DNA from: an uncultured Novosphingobium sp.
GTDB lineage: Bacteria; Pseudomonadota; Alphaproteobacteria; Sphingomonadales; Sphingomonadaceae
Assembly: GCA_937897535.1 (NCBI GenBank)
Contig: CALCQB010000114.1
Span: 1-6,274, forward strand
Direction: 5' to 3'
DNA length: 6,274 nt
Made by a program: the position numbers and the translations under genes. The stretch's first letter is position 1; every line of letters begins with the position of its first letter. Under the pieces are notes generated by a model, which ran no database searches, was not told the origin of the DNA, and worked only from the letters and a program-made list of their open reading frames with translations. Shown piece by piece: positions 1-5,426 of the stretch.

Positions 1-632
1 GTAATTCCGAGATGCAATGGACAGTCGACGGCCTCGGCAAGACCCATATAGGCGGCCACCGCGAGGAACACATCCGATGCCTTTACCGCGACCTTATATT
101 GGTGAAAGTCCCGGTCCTGCAAAAGCTTGATATGGTCAAGCGCGCTTTCGATCAGAGCTTCGGGGCACGGTTCCCCATATTTTTCCAACAAGTCCTTTTC
201 CAGGCTGCCTGCATTCACGCCGATGCGGATCGCACAGCCATTTGCCTTGGCTGCATTTACGACTTCGTTCACCCGTTCGGCCGAACCGATATTGCCGGGG
301 TTGATACGCAGACAGGCCGCACCTGCATCCGCGGCCTCAAGCGCACGTTTATAATGGAAGTGGATATCGGCAACGATGGGCACATTGGCCGCGCGCACAA
401 TCTGCTTGAGCGCTGCCGTGCTTTCTACATCGGGGCAGGACACACGAATGATGTCGGCACCGACATCTTCGCAGCGGCGGATCTGGTCGATCGTCGCGGC
501 GGCATCGCTGGTCAGCGTATTGGTCATGGTCTGGACCGTGATCGGCGCATCGCCGCCGACCGGCACTTTGCCGACCATGATCTGCCGGGACGTGCGCCGC
601 GCGATATCGCGCCAGGGTCTGATCGAGGACAT
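1..632 (-). CDS. ispG: 4-hydroxy-3-methylbut-2-enyl diphosphate synthase IspG (GcpE), N-terminal 210 residues, cut by window edge
   Basis: IspG makes HMBPP from MEcPP in the cytoplasmic non-mevalonate (MEP) isoprenoid pathway, using a [4Fe-4S] cluster. I translated the minus strand from ATG 632. The frame stays open to position 1, and an in-frame TAG at 668-666 rules out a longer start. Family motifs appear in order: VGGDAPITVQTMTNT (residues 25-39), IIRVSCPDVES (61-71), PIVADIHFHYKRALEA (85-100), CLRINPGNIGS (107-117), IRIGVNAGSLEKDLLEKYGE (135-154), VKASDVFLA (183-191) and PLHLGI (205-210). These match the TIM-barrel half of E. coli IspG closely. The cluster-binding C-terminal half lies outside the window. 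No Shine-Dalgarno sequence precedes the ATG, but a TATAGG hexamer lies seven bases upstream. Hand-counted GC is about 57% over 1-480, below the rest of the window. The identification is very secure. Confidence 0.97.
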   Translation of the reverse strand, partial: MSSIRPWRDIARRTSRQIMVGKVPVGGDAPITVQTMTNTLTSDAAATIDQIRRCEDVGADIIRVSCPDVESTAALKQIVRAANVPIVADIHFHYKRALEAADAGAACLRINPGNIGSAERVNEVVNAAKANGCAIRIGVNAGSLEKDLLEKYGEPCPEALIESALDHIKLLQDRDFHQYKVAVKASDVFLAVAAYMGLAEAVDCPLHLGI

Positions 633-639
633 AAAGGCG

Positions 640-645
640 CCTATA
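640..645 (-). promoter_or_regulatory. Candidate -10 hexamer TATAGG for ispG
   Basis: On the minus strand TATAGG (645 down to 640) matches four of six bases of TATAAT and ends seven bases before the ispG ATG. If it is a -10 box, transcription would start at or next to the A of the start codon, giving a leaderless message. That would fit the lack of a Shine-Dalgarno sequence. The expected -35 position (668-663, TAGGCG) is poor, so this is tentative. Confidence 0.3.
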
Positions 646-650
646 GAGGA

Positions 651-678
651 GCGGGCGGCACGCGCCTAGCCCGCCCAC
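651..678. repeat. GC-rich inverted repeat between GNAT gene and ispG
   Basis: GGGCGG at 653-658 and CCGCCC at 671-676 form a perfect 6-bp stem with a 12-base loop. One G.T pair and one G-C pair extend it outwards to 8 bp. It lies 19 bases past the stop of the PaiA-like gene and ends 18 bases before the ispG start. No T-run follows on either strand. It could end or attenuate GNAT transcription, or be chance pairing in GC-rich DNA. Confidence 0.3.
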
Positions 679-697
679 CCCAAAGGCCATCGAATCC

Positions 698-1210
698 TCA
701 CAGCATCTGCGCGAACAGGAATTCGGGGTCGAGCTGGTCGCCGACCTTGAAGGTGATGTCGGCGACCTTCGCGAACCCGTAACGTTCATAGAACCGGTGC
801 GCACCGTGGTTTTCGGCATAGACCGAGATCTGCACTTCGTCGGCATCGCGCTGGGCAAACTGGTCCATCGCCCAGTCCATCAGCGCGCCGCCGATGCCTT
901 GCCCGGTGGCTTCGGGGGCGGTGTAGAGCTGCTTGAGCTCCATCACCCTTGCCCCGCGGGCGTGCTCGGGAAAGCCGCAGCTCAGCCCGATCTTGCAATA
1001 GCCCAGCAGCACGCCATCGCCCTCGGCCAGACGGTAGATCCGGTCCGGATTGGCCAGCTCGGCCGCGATCGCCGGTTCGGACAGGCTCTCGTCCAGAAAC
1101 GTGGCCAGATCCGCGGCGCTGTAGAGCGGACCGAACTTGGCGACGAAGCTGTCGGTCGCGAGGCGCGAGATCGCCGGGATATCGGCAGCAGTGGCTTCGC
1201 GCAGGATCAT
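698..1210 (-). CDS. GNAT-family N-acetyltransferase, PaiA-like
   Basis: A 170-residue cytoplasmic acetyltransferase that would transfer the acetyl group of acetyl-CoA to an amine. The acetyl-CoA loop of motif A is ATGQGIGGAL (101-110, the Q-x-x-G-x-G type), preceded by the strand MELKQLYTAP (90-99). Motif B is ENHGAHRFYERYGF (133-146), with Y141 at the usual general-acid position. The N-terminal part (DSFVAKFGPLY, 20-30, then a helical stretch) and the ending GDQLDPEFLFAQML (157-170) resemble Bacillus PaiA, a polyamine acetyltransferase. The substrate is inferred from that likeness only. ATG 1210 is chosen because it overlaps the upstream gene's TGA as ATGA, follows a GAGGG Shine-Dalgarno, and begins the GNAT fold directly. 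A start at 1270 would add 20 residues lying over the upstream gene. It is probably cotranslated with the upstream GNAT. Confidence 0.9.
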   Translation of the reverse strand: MILREATAADIPAISRLATDSFVAKFGPLYSAADLATFLDESLSEPAIAAELANPDRIYRLAEGDGVLLGYCKIGLSCGFPEHARGARVMELKQLYTAPEATGQGIGGALMDWAMDQFAQRDADEVQISVYAENHGAHRFYERYGFAKVADITFKVGDQLDPEFLFAQML

Positions 1211-1671
1211 AGTTCCCTCGTCATGCAGATCGAAAAGTCGTCGGAAACATAGTCTCCGAATGGCGGGCATTCGGCGAAGCCGTGAGCCTCATAAAGCTGC
1301 CGCGCGGGCAGGAACGGGTCGGGGCGTCCGGTCTCGAGGCTTAGCCGGGTGTAACCCCGCTCCCGCGCCACCGCGATCAGGTGGTGCAGCACCGCCTTGC
1401 CCGCACCTTTTCCGCGCCAGGCCGGATCGGCGCGCATCGATTTGAGCTCGCCGTGCGTTGCATCAAGCTGCTTGAGCGCCCCGCAGGCGGCGAGGTTGCT
1501 GCCGTCCCAGGCGACAAAGAAGGTCACGTCGGGCGCGCGCAGGCGTTCGATCGGCATCGCATGGACGCTTTCGGGCGGCGACCACTGGTGCATCTCGTCC
1601 AGGTGCAGCCGCAGCAGGGCGGCAATCGCCGCGCCGGTCAGATCGTCTTCACGGATCGTGTATTCCCCCAT
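1207..1671 (-). CDS. GNAT-family N-acetyltransferase, YsnE-like subgroup
   Basis: A 154-residue single-domain GNAT protein, the usual length for the fold. Near the N-terminus it carries HLDEMHQWSPPESVHAM (23-39), then APDVTFFVAWDG (46-57), GALKQLDATHGELKSMR (64-80) and the acetyl-CoA loop RGKGAG (86-91). The C-terminal half has GYTRLSLETG (106-115), LYEAHGFAECPPFGDY (126-141) and a final FSICMTREL (146-154). The SPPESVHA, ELKSMR and PFGDY elements mark a widespread uncharacterised subgroup related to B. subtilis YsnE; the natural substrate is unknown. The start at 1671 has a GAGAG-like ribosome site upstream and lies 26 bases from the divergent asparaginase start. Its own promoter must therefore sit within that 26-base gap or inside the asparaginase coding region. 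Its stop overlaps the start of the next GNAT gene, so the pair is probably translationally coupled. Confidence 0.9.
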   Translation of the reverse strand: MGEYTIREDDLTGAAIAALLRLHLDEMHQWSPPESVHAMPIERLRAPDVTFFVAWDGSNLAACGALKQLDATHGELKSMRADPAWRGKGAGKAVLHHLIAVARERGYTRLSLETGRPDPFLPARQLYEAHGFAECPPFGDYVSDDFSICMTREL

Positions 1672-1684
1672 GCCCGCTCTCTGC

Positions 1685-1690
1685 TATCGT
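1685..1690 (+). promoter_or_regulatory. Candidate extended -10 (TGC-TATCGT) for the asparaginase gene
   Basis: TATCGT at 1685-1690 matches four of six bases of TATAAT and is preceded by TGC, giving an extended -10 (TGn). It ends seven bases before ATG 1698, so transcription would begin at or just before the start codon. No Shine-Dalgarno is present, which fits leaderless translation. No good -35 is seen at the expected position inside the divergent GNAT gene. Confidence 0.35.
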
Positions 1691-1697
1691 CGGGCGC

Positions 1698-2828
1698 ATG
1701 AATGCAACCCCGTTTTGCCGGATGCTCGCCGGATTCGCCCTTGCCCTGACCCTGTTCGCGCTGCCGGCTGCGGCGCAGGACGGACCGGCCGAAGCGCCGT
1801 CGCCGCAGCCGGGGCGCTGGTCGATCGCGATCCACGGCGGGGCCGGAACGATCACCCGCGAGGCGATGACGCCGGAGAAGGAGGCCGAATATCGGGCCGC
1901 GCTCGACCGCGGGCTGGCGGCCGGGACCGCGGTGCTGAAGAGCGGTGGCTCGGCGCTCGATGCGGTCACCGCAGTGGTGGTGACGATGGAGGACGATCCG
2001 CACTTCAACGCCGGACGCGGGGCGGTGTTCACCTGGGAGGGCAAGAACTCGCTCGACGCCGCGATCATGGACGGGCGGAATCGCAAGGCCGGGGCGGTCG
2101 CCGGGCTGAGCCGGATCAGGAACCCGATCAAGCTGGCCCGCGCGGTCATGGAAAAGGGCCCGCACGTGTTCCTGATCGGGGCCGGGGCCGAGCAGTTCGC
2201 GCGCGAGAACGGGATCGAGGAAGTCGATCCGGCCTGGTTCTACACCCAGGAGCGCTGGGACCAGCTGCAAAAGCTCAAGGCGGAAAAGCTGACCGCCTAC
2301 GATGTCGATCACAAATACGGCACGGTCGGCGCGGTCGCGGTCGATAGCGCAGGCCACGTCGCCGCCGCGACCTCGACCGGGGGGCTGACCGGCAAGCGCT
2401 GGGACCGGGTCGGCGATACCCCGGTGATCGGCGCGGGAACCTATGCCGATGACCGGGCCTGCGCGGTGTCAGCCACCGGCACCGGCGAATTCTTCATCCG
2501 CGAAGGCGCGGCGCACGAGATTTGCGCGCGGCTGCGCTTTACCGGGGAAAGCGCCCAGGTCGCGGCCGATACGGTGATGCTGGAAACCGGCGAGATGGGC
2601 GGCGATGGCGGGGTGATCGTGGTCACCCCCGATGGTCAGGCGGTCTATGCGTTCAACACCCCGGGGATGTACCGCGGCCGGGCCAACAGTGATGGATTGA
2701 AAGAGATCGCGATCTACCGCGACGACGGCCCCGGCGGACTGGTCCCGCCCAGAGCGGTCGAGCCGGAACCGGCGGCGCCGGTTGAGCCAGCACCAGCATC
2801 GGCGCCGAAAATCGAGCCGAAACTCTAA
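1698..2828 (+). CDS. Exported isoaspartyl peptidase / type III L-asparaginase (Ntn-hydrolase, IaaA family)
   Basis: A 376-residue precursor of a plant-type asparaginase that hydrolyses beta-aspartyl (isoaspartyl) dipeptides and L-asparagine. Residues 1-26 form a signal peptide: hydrophobic core LAGFALALTLFALP, cleavage likely after AAA26. The core begins WSIAIHGGAGT (41-51) and includes HFNAGRGAVF (102-111). Autocleavage is expected between G208 and T209 in HKYGTVGAVAVD (205-216), freeing T209 as N-terminal nucleophile of the beta subunit. Supporting residues are ATSTGG (224-229), RVGD (237-240, substrate Arg and Asp), SATGTGEFFIR (258-268) and GGDGG (301-305); this matches E. coli IaaA throughout. 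E. coli IaaA has no signal peptide, so this version should act in the periplasm or outside the cell. The tail (349-376) is rich in Pro, Glu and Ala and lies beyond the enzyme fold. A later start at codon 9 (ATG 1722) would still leave a signal peptide. Confidence 0.95.
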   Translation: MNATPFCRMLAGFALALTLFALPAAAQDGPAEAPSPQPGRWSIAIHGGAGTITREAMTPEKEAEYRAALDRGLAAGTAVLKSGGSALDAVTAVVVTMEDDPHFNAGRGAVFTWEGKNSLDAAIMDGRNRKAGAVAGLSRIRNPIKLARAVMEKGPHVFLIGAGAEQFARENGIEEVDPAWFYTQERWDQLQKLKAEKLTAYDVDHKYGTVGAVAVDSAGHVAAATSTGGLTGKRWDRVGDTPVIGAGTYADDRACAVSATGTGEFFIREGAAHEICARLRFTGESAQVAADTVMLETGEMGGDGGVIVVTPDGQAVYAFNTPGMYRGRANSDGLKEIAIYRDDGPGGLVPPRAVEPEPAAPVEPAPASAPKIEPKL

Positions 2829-2842
2829 GCATTAACCAAGGT

Positions 2843-2871
2843 TTGACTCTATTCGCCGCTCGGCATAGCTT
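2843..2871 (+). promoter_or_regulatory. Sigma70-type promoter for the small exported protein
   Basis: TTGACT at 2843-2848 (five of six bases of TTGACA) is followed by a 17-base spacer and TAGCTT at 2866-2871, which keeps the first, second and last bases of TATAAT. It begins 14 bases past the asparaginase stop codon, in the longest non-coding gap. Transcription would start near 2878, giving a leader of about 93 bases. Confidence 0.55.
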
Positions 2872-2898
2872 CCGCCCCCTTGGCGCCGGCCCATGTTG

Positions 2899-2914
2899 GG
2901 GGTCGCCCGACTCC
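2899..2914 (+). promoter_or_regulatory. First leader hairpin
   Basis: GGGGTC (2899-2904) pairs with GACTCC (2909-2914) around a four-base loop GCCC: six pairs including one G.T. It lies in the proposed leader, upstream of the hairpin that covers the ribosome binding site. On its own it could be chance. Confidence 0.35.
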
Positions 2915-2936
2915 GAGAGAGGGACACGCTGCGCAA

Positions 2937-2963
2937 TTCCTGCGTCAGCCGTCTGACAGGAGG
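2937..2963 (+). promoter_or_regulatory. Ribosome binding site sequestered in a hairpin (possible RNA thermometer or translational switch)
   Basis: The Shine-Dalgarno AGGAGG occupies 2958-2963, seven bases before ATG 2971, and is nearly perfect. The bases before it fold back on it. GTCAG (2944-2948) pairs with CTGAC (2953-2957) around a CCGT loop. After a two-base bulge (GC, 2942-2943), TTCCT (2937-2941) pairs with AGGAG (2958-2962), with one T.G wobble. Five of the six SD bases are thus paired. This is the layout of anti-SD hairpins in alphaproteobacterial ROSE-type thermometers, although the typical UYGCU motif is absent. The pairing is directly visible; its regulatory role is inference. Confidence 0.5.
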
Positions 2964-2970
2964 GTACCAT

Positions 2971-3414
2971 ATGAAGCTGTATCGTCGTGCGGCCATTGCG
3001 GCCGCTTCGCTTGCGTTTGTTTTCGCTACCCCGCTTGCTGCTCAGAACTTTCCAATGGTCCCCGGCGAATATGTCGAGGTCGGCTCGATCAGCATCGATG
3101 ACGGGCATGATCTCGACTATGCCAATTTCCTGGCGGGCCAGTGGCGGGGCCGGCAGGAATTCGCCAAGCAGAAGGGCTGGATCACCGGTTACGAAGTGCT
3201 GGCCAACGTCAACCGGCGGCCCGGCGAACCCGATCTGATCCTGGTCACGCGGTTCAAGTCGATCCCCGATGCGGCCGAACAGCTGCGCCGCGACGGGGAA
3301 ATGCGCGAATATACCAAGCAGACCGATGCCCAGATGGCAGCGGCATCGGGCGAACGCGCCAAATACCGCCATCAGCTCGGTTCGCAGCTGTGGCAGGTGC
3401 TGAACTTCAAGTAG
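2971..3414 (+). CDS. Small exported protein of unknown function, possible dimeric alpha/beta-barrel
   Basis: 147 residues, with a clear signal peptide (residues 1-24: MKLYRR, a hydrophobic stretch, cleavage likely at PLAA|Q). This leaves a mature protein of about 123 residues. I do not recognise a named family. The mature part has a strand (EYVEVGSISID, 33-43), a charged helix with several aromatic residues (LDYANFLAGQWRGRQEFAKQ, 48-67), a strand (GWITGYEVLANVNR, 69-82), another (PDLILVTRFK, 87-96) and a long polar helix (98-134). That strand-helix-strand-strand order suggests the ferredoxin-like fold of dimeric alpha/beta-barrel proteins, an inference without a search. ATG 2971 is chosen because AGGAGG lies seven bases upstream and the signal peptide starts there. 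An in-frame ATG at 2893 would add 26 residues in front of the signal peptide. It has its own promoter and a structured leader. Confidence 0.88.
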   Translation: MKLYRRAAIAAASLAFVFATPLAAQNFPMVPGEYVEVGSISIDDGHDLDYANFLAGQWRGRQEFAKQKGWITGYEVLANVNRRPGEPDLILVTRFKSIPDAAEQLRRDGEMREYTKQTDAQMAAASGERAKYRHQLGSQLWQVLNFK

Positions 3415-3426
3415 GCGGCAGTGCTT

Positions 3427-3450
3427 CGGGGCGGCACACCAGCCGCCCCG
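3427..3450. terminator. Perfect 9-bp hairpin between convergent genes
   Basis: CGGGGCGGC (3427-3435) and GCCGCCCCG (3442-3450) are perfect reverse complements around a six-base loop; a T.G and a T-A pair extend the stem to 11 bp. It lies in the 41-base gap between the stop of the small exported protein and the stop of the RDD gene. This is the expected place for a terminator serving both strands. Neither side has a T-run, so it may act as a transcript-end stabiliser rather than a classical intrinsic terminator. Confidence 0.65.
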
Positions 3451-3455
3451 GACAC

Positions 3456-4376
3456 TCAGCCCGCGAACTTGTCGGCCTTGCGCTTGCCCATCCGCATGCC
3501 GGATTCGAGCCGGTGGCGCAGCTGGGTGTAGTAAGCCTCGAGGAAGGCGCGCTCGTCGCCCGCGCCGGGGCTCCAGCCGAGCTTGCGGCAGATCGCCTCA
3601 TGCACCGCTATAAGCGCCTCGTGGCGGTTCTCGCGCAGCACCCGCTCCAAGGTCTGGAGCTCGTACTCGCCATAGACCGCCAGCTCTTCCTCGCCGAACT
3701 TGTAGGATGCCCCGGTGGTGGTGCTGGTTCCGCTGGTCGCGCTGTGGCTGGTCGACAGGACCTGTTCGAGCTTGGTCTTGGGGGCTTCGACCACCCAGGT
3801 TCCGGCGATCAGATCGCCCGCCCGCAGCCGGTCGCGGTTGAAGAACGGGAACAGCGCAAAGATCAGCAGCCAGGCCGCCATCGGCCACTTGCTTAGGCCC
3901 TCGTCGCTGCTGAGGCTGAGCAGTGCGCCCAGCGGCAGCATGATCTCGATGTCGCGGATCAGGTTGCGGGCCAGCACCATCTCGGTGGTCAGCCGTCCGC
4001 CGCCGCGTGCCGCTACCCGGATCCCGGTCAGCCGCTTGCCCGGCGTCGCCCCGCGCGGGCCCAGCTCGAACGCCAGGAAGTAGCCATAGCGGAACAGGAA
4101 GGCGATCAGGATATAGACGATCACCACGAATTCGAGCGCCGGGGGCAGCTTGAACCCGTCCTCGCTCAGCTTGTCGAGCCCGCCCGGAACCGTGCCCGAA
4201 GCGATTCCCACCAGCACCAGGGTGACCAGCACCAGCGCGATCGTGATGAACACCAGATCGAGCAGCAACGCGCCGAACCGGCTGCCCCGGCTGGCGAGCC
4301 GGAGCGGCATCGCGATCCCCTCGGGCGTAACCAGCACGCGCGCCGGATCGGAGCGGGCAGTCTTGGCGGCGGCCAT
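3456..4376 (-). CDS. RDD-family integral membrane protein with C-terminal cytosolic domain
   Basis: 306 residues. The RDD domain takes up roughly residues 20-195. The first signature is ASRGSRFGALLLDLVFI (28-44, key R33 and D40), which starts a membrane helix (about 38-60). A second helix is near 82-103, followed by the loop GATPGKRLTGIRV (109-121). The end of the domain carries NRDRLRAGDLIAGTWVV (180-196, second Asp D188). A further hydrophobic stretch spans about 166-179. A Ser/Thr-rich linker (208-224) leads to a polar helical tail (230-300) that I cannot assign. The role of RDD proteins is mostly unknown; some are implicated in ion transport. The start shares one base with the SpoIIM stop (TGATG) and has GGGGAG nine bases upstream, so it is preferred over an in-frame ATG at 4430. 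It is the last gene of the DUF58-SpoIIM-RDD operon. Confidence 0.9.
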   Translation of the reverse strand: MAAAKTARSDPARVLVTPEGIAMPLRLASRGSRFGALLLDLVFITIALVLVTLVLVGIASGTVPGGLDKLSEDGFKLPPALEFVVIVYILIAFLFRYGYFLAFELGPRGATPGKRLTGIRVAARGGGRLTTEMVLARNLIRDIEIMLPLGALLSLSSDEGLSKWPMAAWLLIFALFPFFNRDRLRAGDLIAGTWVVEAPKTKLEQVLSTSHSATSGTSTTTGASYKFGEEELAVYGEYELQTLERVLRENRHEALIAVHEAICRKLGWSPGAGDERAFLEAYYTQLRHRLESGMRMGKRKADKFAG

Positions 4377-5407
4377 CAGTCTTCGCTCCCCTGCGGGACC
4401 CGCCGGAACGCGAAAAAGTAGGTTAGCCAAAAGACAAGCATCCCGCCGCCGATCATCAGCCGCTGGGCGGTATCGTCAACCAGCTGGCGGCCCAGCCCTT
4501 CGAGCAGCCCGGCGCAGAGCAGCATCAGCACCACCCCGGCCATCACCACCGATGCGCGCTGGCCGGCCCTCGCGGCGGCCTCGATTACCGGCAGGTCGCC
4601 GGGAAAGGCCATTGACCGGCCGATATGCAGCCCGGCCGCGCCCGACAGCAGGATCGCGAACAGTTCGGTCGTGCCGTGGATCGAAAGCCACCCGGCGATC
4701 TCGTAAGTCAGCTCCTGGCCGTGGTAGAGCCACAGCAGCGCACCGAGCATGGTGGTGTTGTGGACCAGCAGCATCAGCGTCGGCACCCCGAAGGCAAACC
4801 CCAGCGCGAAGCACAGGATCGTCACGCTCGAATTGTGGCTGAACAGGCTGGCGGCGAAGATCGACAGCCCCTCTTCCTCGGTTTTGCCGAACAGGCCCGC
4901 GCGCAATGCCTCGCGGGTCGCCCCCGGGATCCGGTCCCCGGCGAGGTCGGTCGGGACGAACGCATAGAACCAGTCCGGATCCTGCGCGCAGAGCAGCCAG
5001 CCGATCAGGGTGCCGGCCAGCATCAGCGCCAGCGCGACCAGAATCTCGGGACCGATTGCCCGCACCGACCGGCTCCATTCGCCGCCGAAGAAGCGCCGCA
5101 GCCACGACCACAATGTGGTGCGCGGACCATAGACCAGGAACCACGCGCGCTGGACCAGGCTCTCGAGATAGGCCAGCGTCGCCGCATCGAGCGAGGTTTC
5201 GCGCGCGACCGACAGGCTTGAGGCGACCGTGCGGTAGAGCACCGGCAGTTCGAGCAGATCGGCATCGGACAGCCGCCTGAGCCGGCCCTTCTCCATTCGG
5301 GTGACGATCAGTTCGAGCCGCTTCCAGTCGGGCTCGCGCTCTTGCCGGAACCGGTCGGAGCGCAGCGCGGCGGCCTCGATCGCGGCGATGTTCTGCCGGG
5401 TTGCCAT
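4376..5407 (-). CDS. SpoIIM / stage II sporulation protein M family membrane protein
   Basis: 343 residues. Residues 1-115 are charged and helical, probably cytosolic. Membrane helices follow at about 119-140, 190-214, 216-229, 246-265, 286-305 and 316-334. Family hallmarks include SHNSSVTILCFALGFAFG (190-207), the HN pair in LLVHNTTMLGALL (213-225) and HGTTELFAILLSGAAGLHIG (244-263). A polar loop (141-188) holds an acidic KTEEEG segment. In Bacillus SpoIIM joins the membrane complex that drives engulfment and peptidoglycan remodelling, but homologues are common in non-sporulating bacteria, where their job is unknown. The gene name therefore should not be read as evidence of sporulation. ATG 5407 is chosen for its AGGAG site at 5418-5414, six bases upstream; an in-frame start at 5458 would overlap the DUF58 gene. 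It lies 19 bases after the DUF58 stop and shares one base with the RDD start. Confidence 0.9.
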   Translation of the reverse strand: MATRQNIAAIEAAALRSDRFRQEREPDWKRLELIVTRMEKGRLRRLSDADLLELPVLYRTVASSLSVARETSLDAATLAYLESLVQRAWFLVYGPRTTLWSWLRRFFGGEWSRSVRAIGPEILVALALMLAGTLIGWLLCAQDPDWFYAFVPTDLAGDRIPGATREALRAGLFGKTEEEGLSIFAASLFSHNSSVTILCFALGFAFGVPTLMLLVHNTTMLGALLWLYHGQELTYEIAGWLSIHGTTELFAILLSGAAGLHIGRSMAFPGDLPVIEAAARAGQRASVVMAGVVLMLLCAGLLEGLGRQLVDDTAQRLMIGGGMLVFWLTYFFAFRRVPQGSED

Positions 5408-5426
5408 CAGGTGCTCCTGCCGCGCG

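Noticed and set aside
12..782. 256-codon plus-strand open frame across ispG
   Set aside because: It lies antisense to a clear IspG frame with all family motifs and its translation resembles no protein; it runs on into the GNAT gene.
1397..2347. 316-codon plus-strand open frame over the GNAT and asparaginase genes
   Set aside because: It shares its strand with the asparaginase but in another frame, and has an Arg/Gly/Ala-rich translation typical of GC-rich shadows. Two convincing genes already explain the region.
1638..2357. 239-codon minus-strand open frame opposite the asparaginase
   Set aside because: It is antisense to a fully motif-supported enzyme gene, and its composition is that of a GC-rich shadow.
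2893..2970. Earlier in-frame start for the small exported protein (ATG 2893)
   Set aside because: It has no ribosome site and would put 26 polar residues ahead of the signal peptide; ATG 2971 has AGGAGG at ideal spacing.
2653..3372. 239-codon minus-strand open frame across the asparaginase end, the intergenic gap and the small exported gene
   Set aside because: It has no recognisable domain and runs opposite a gene with promoter, strong SD and signal peptide.
4377..4430. Upstream start of the RDD gene (ATG 4430)
   Set aside because: The extra 18 residues lie over the SpoIIM 3' end and resemble no domain; ATG 4376 gives TGATG coupling with a GGGGAG site.
4150..4842. 230-codon plus-strand open frame opposite the RDD and SpoIIM genes
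   Set aside because: Very Arg/Ser/Pro-rich translation, antisense to two membrane proteins with clear family motifs.
4376..5407. Sporulation function suggested by the SpoIIM name
   Set aside because: The family is widespread in non-sporulating bacteria and nothing else here relates to sporulation.
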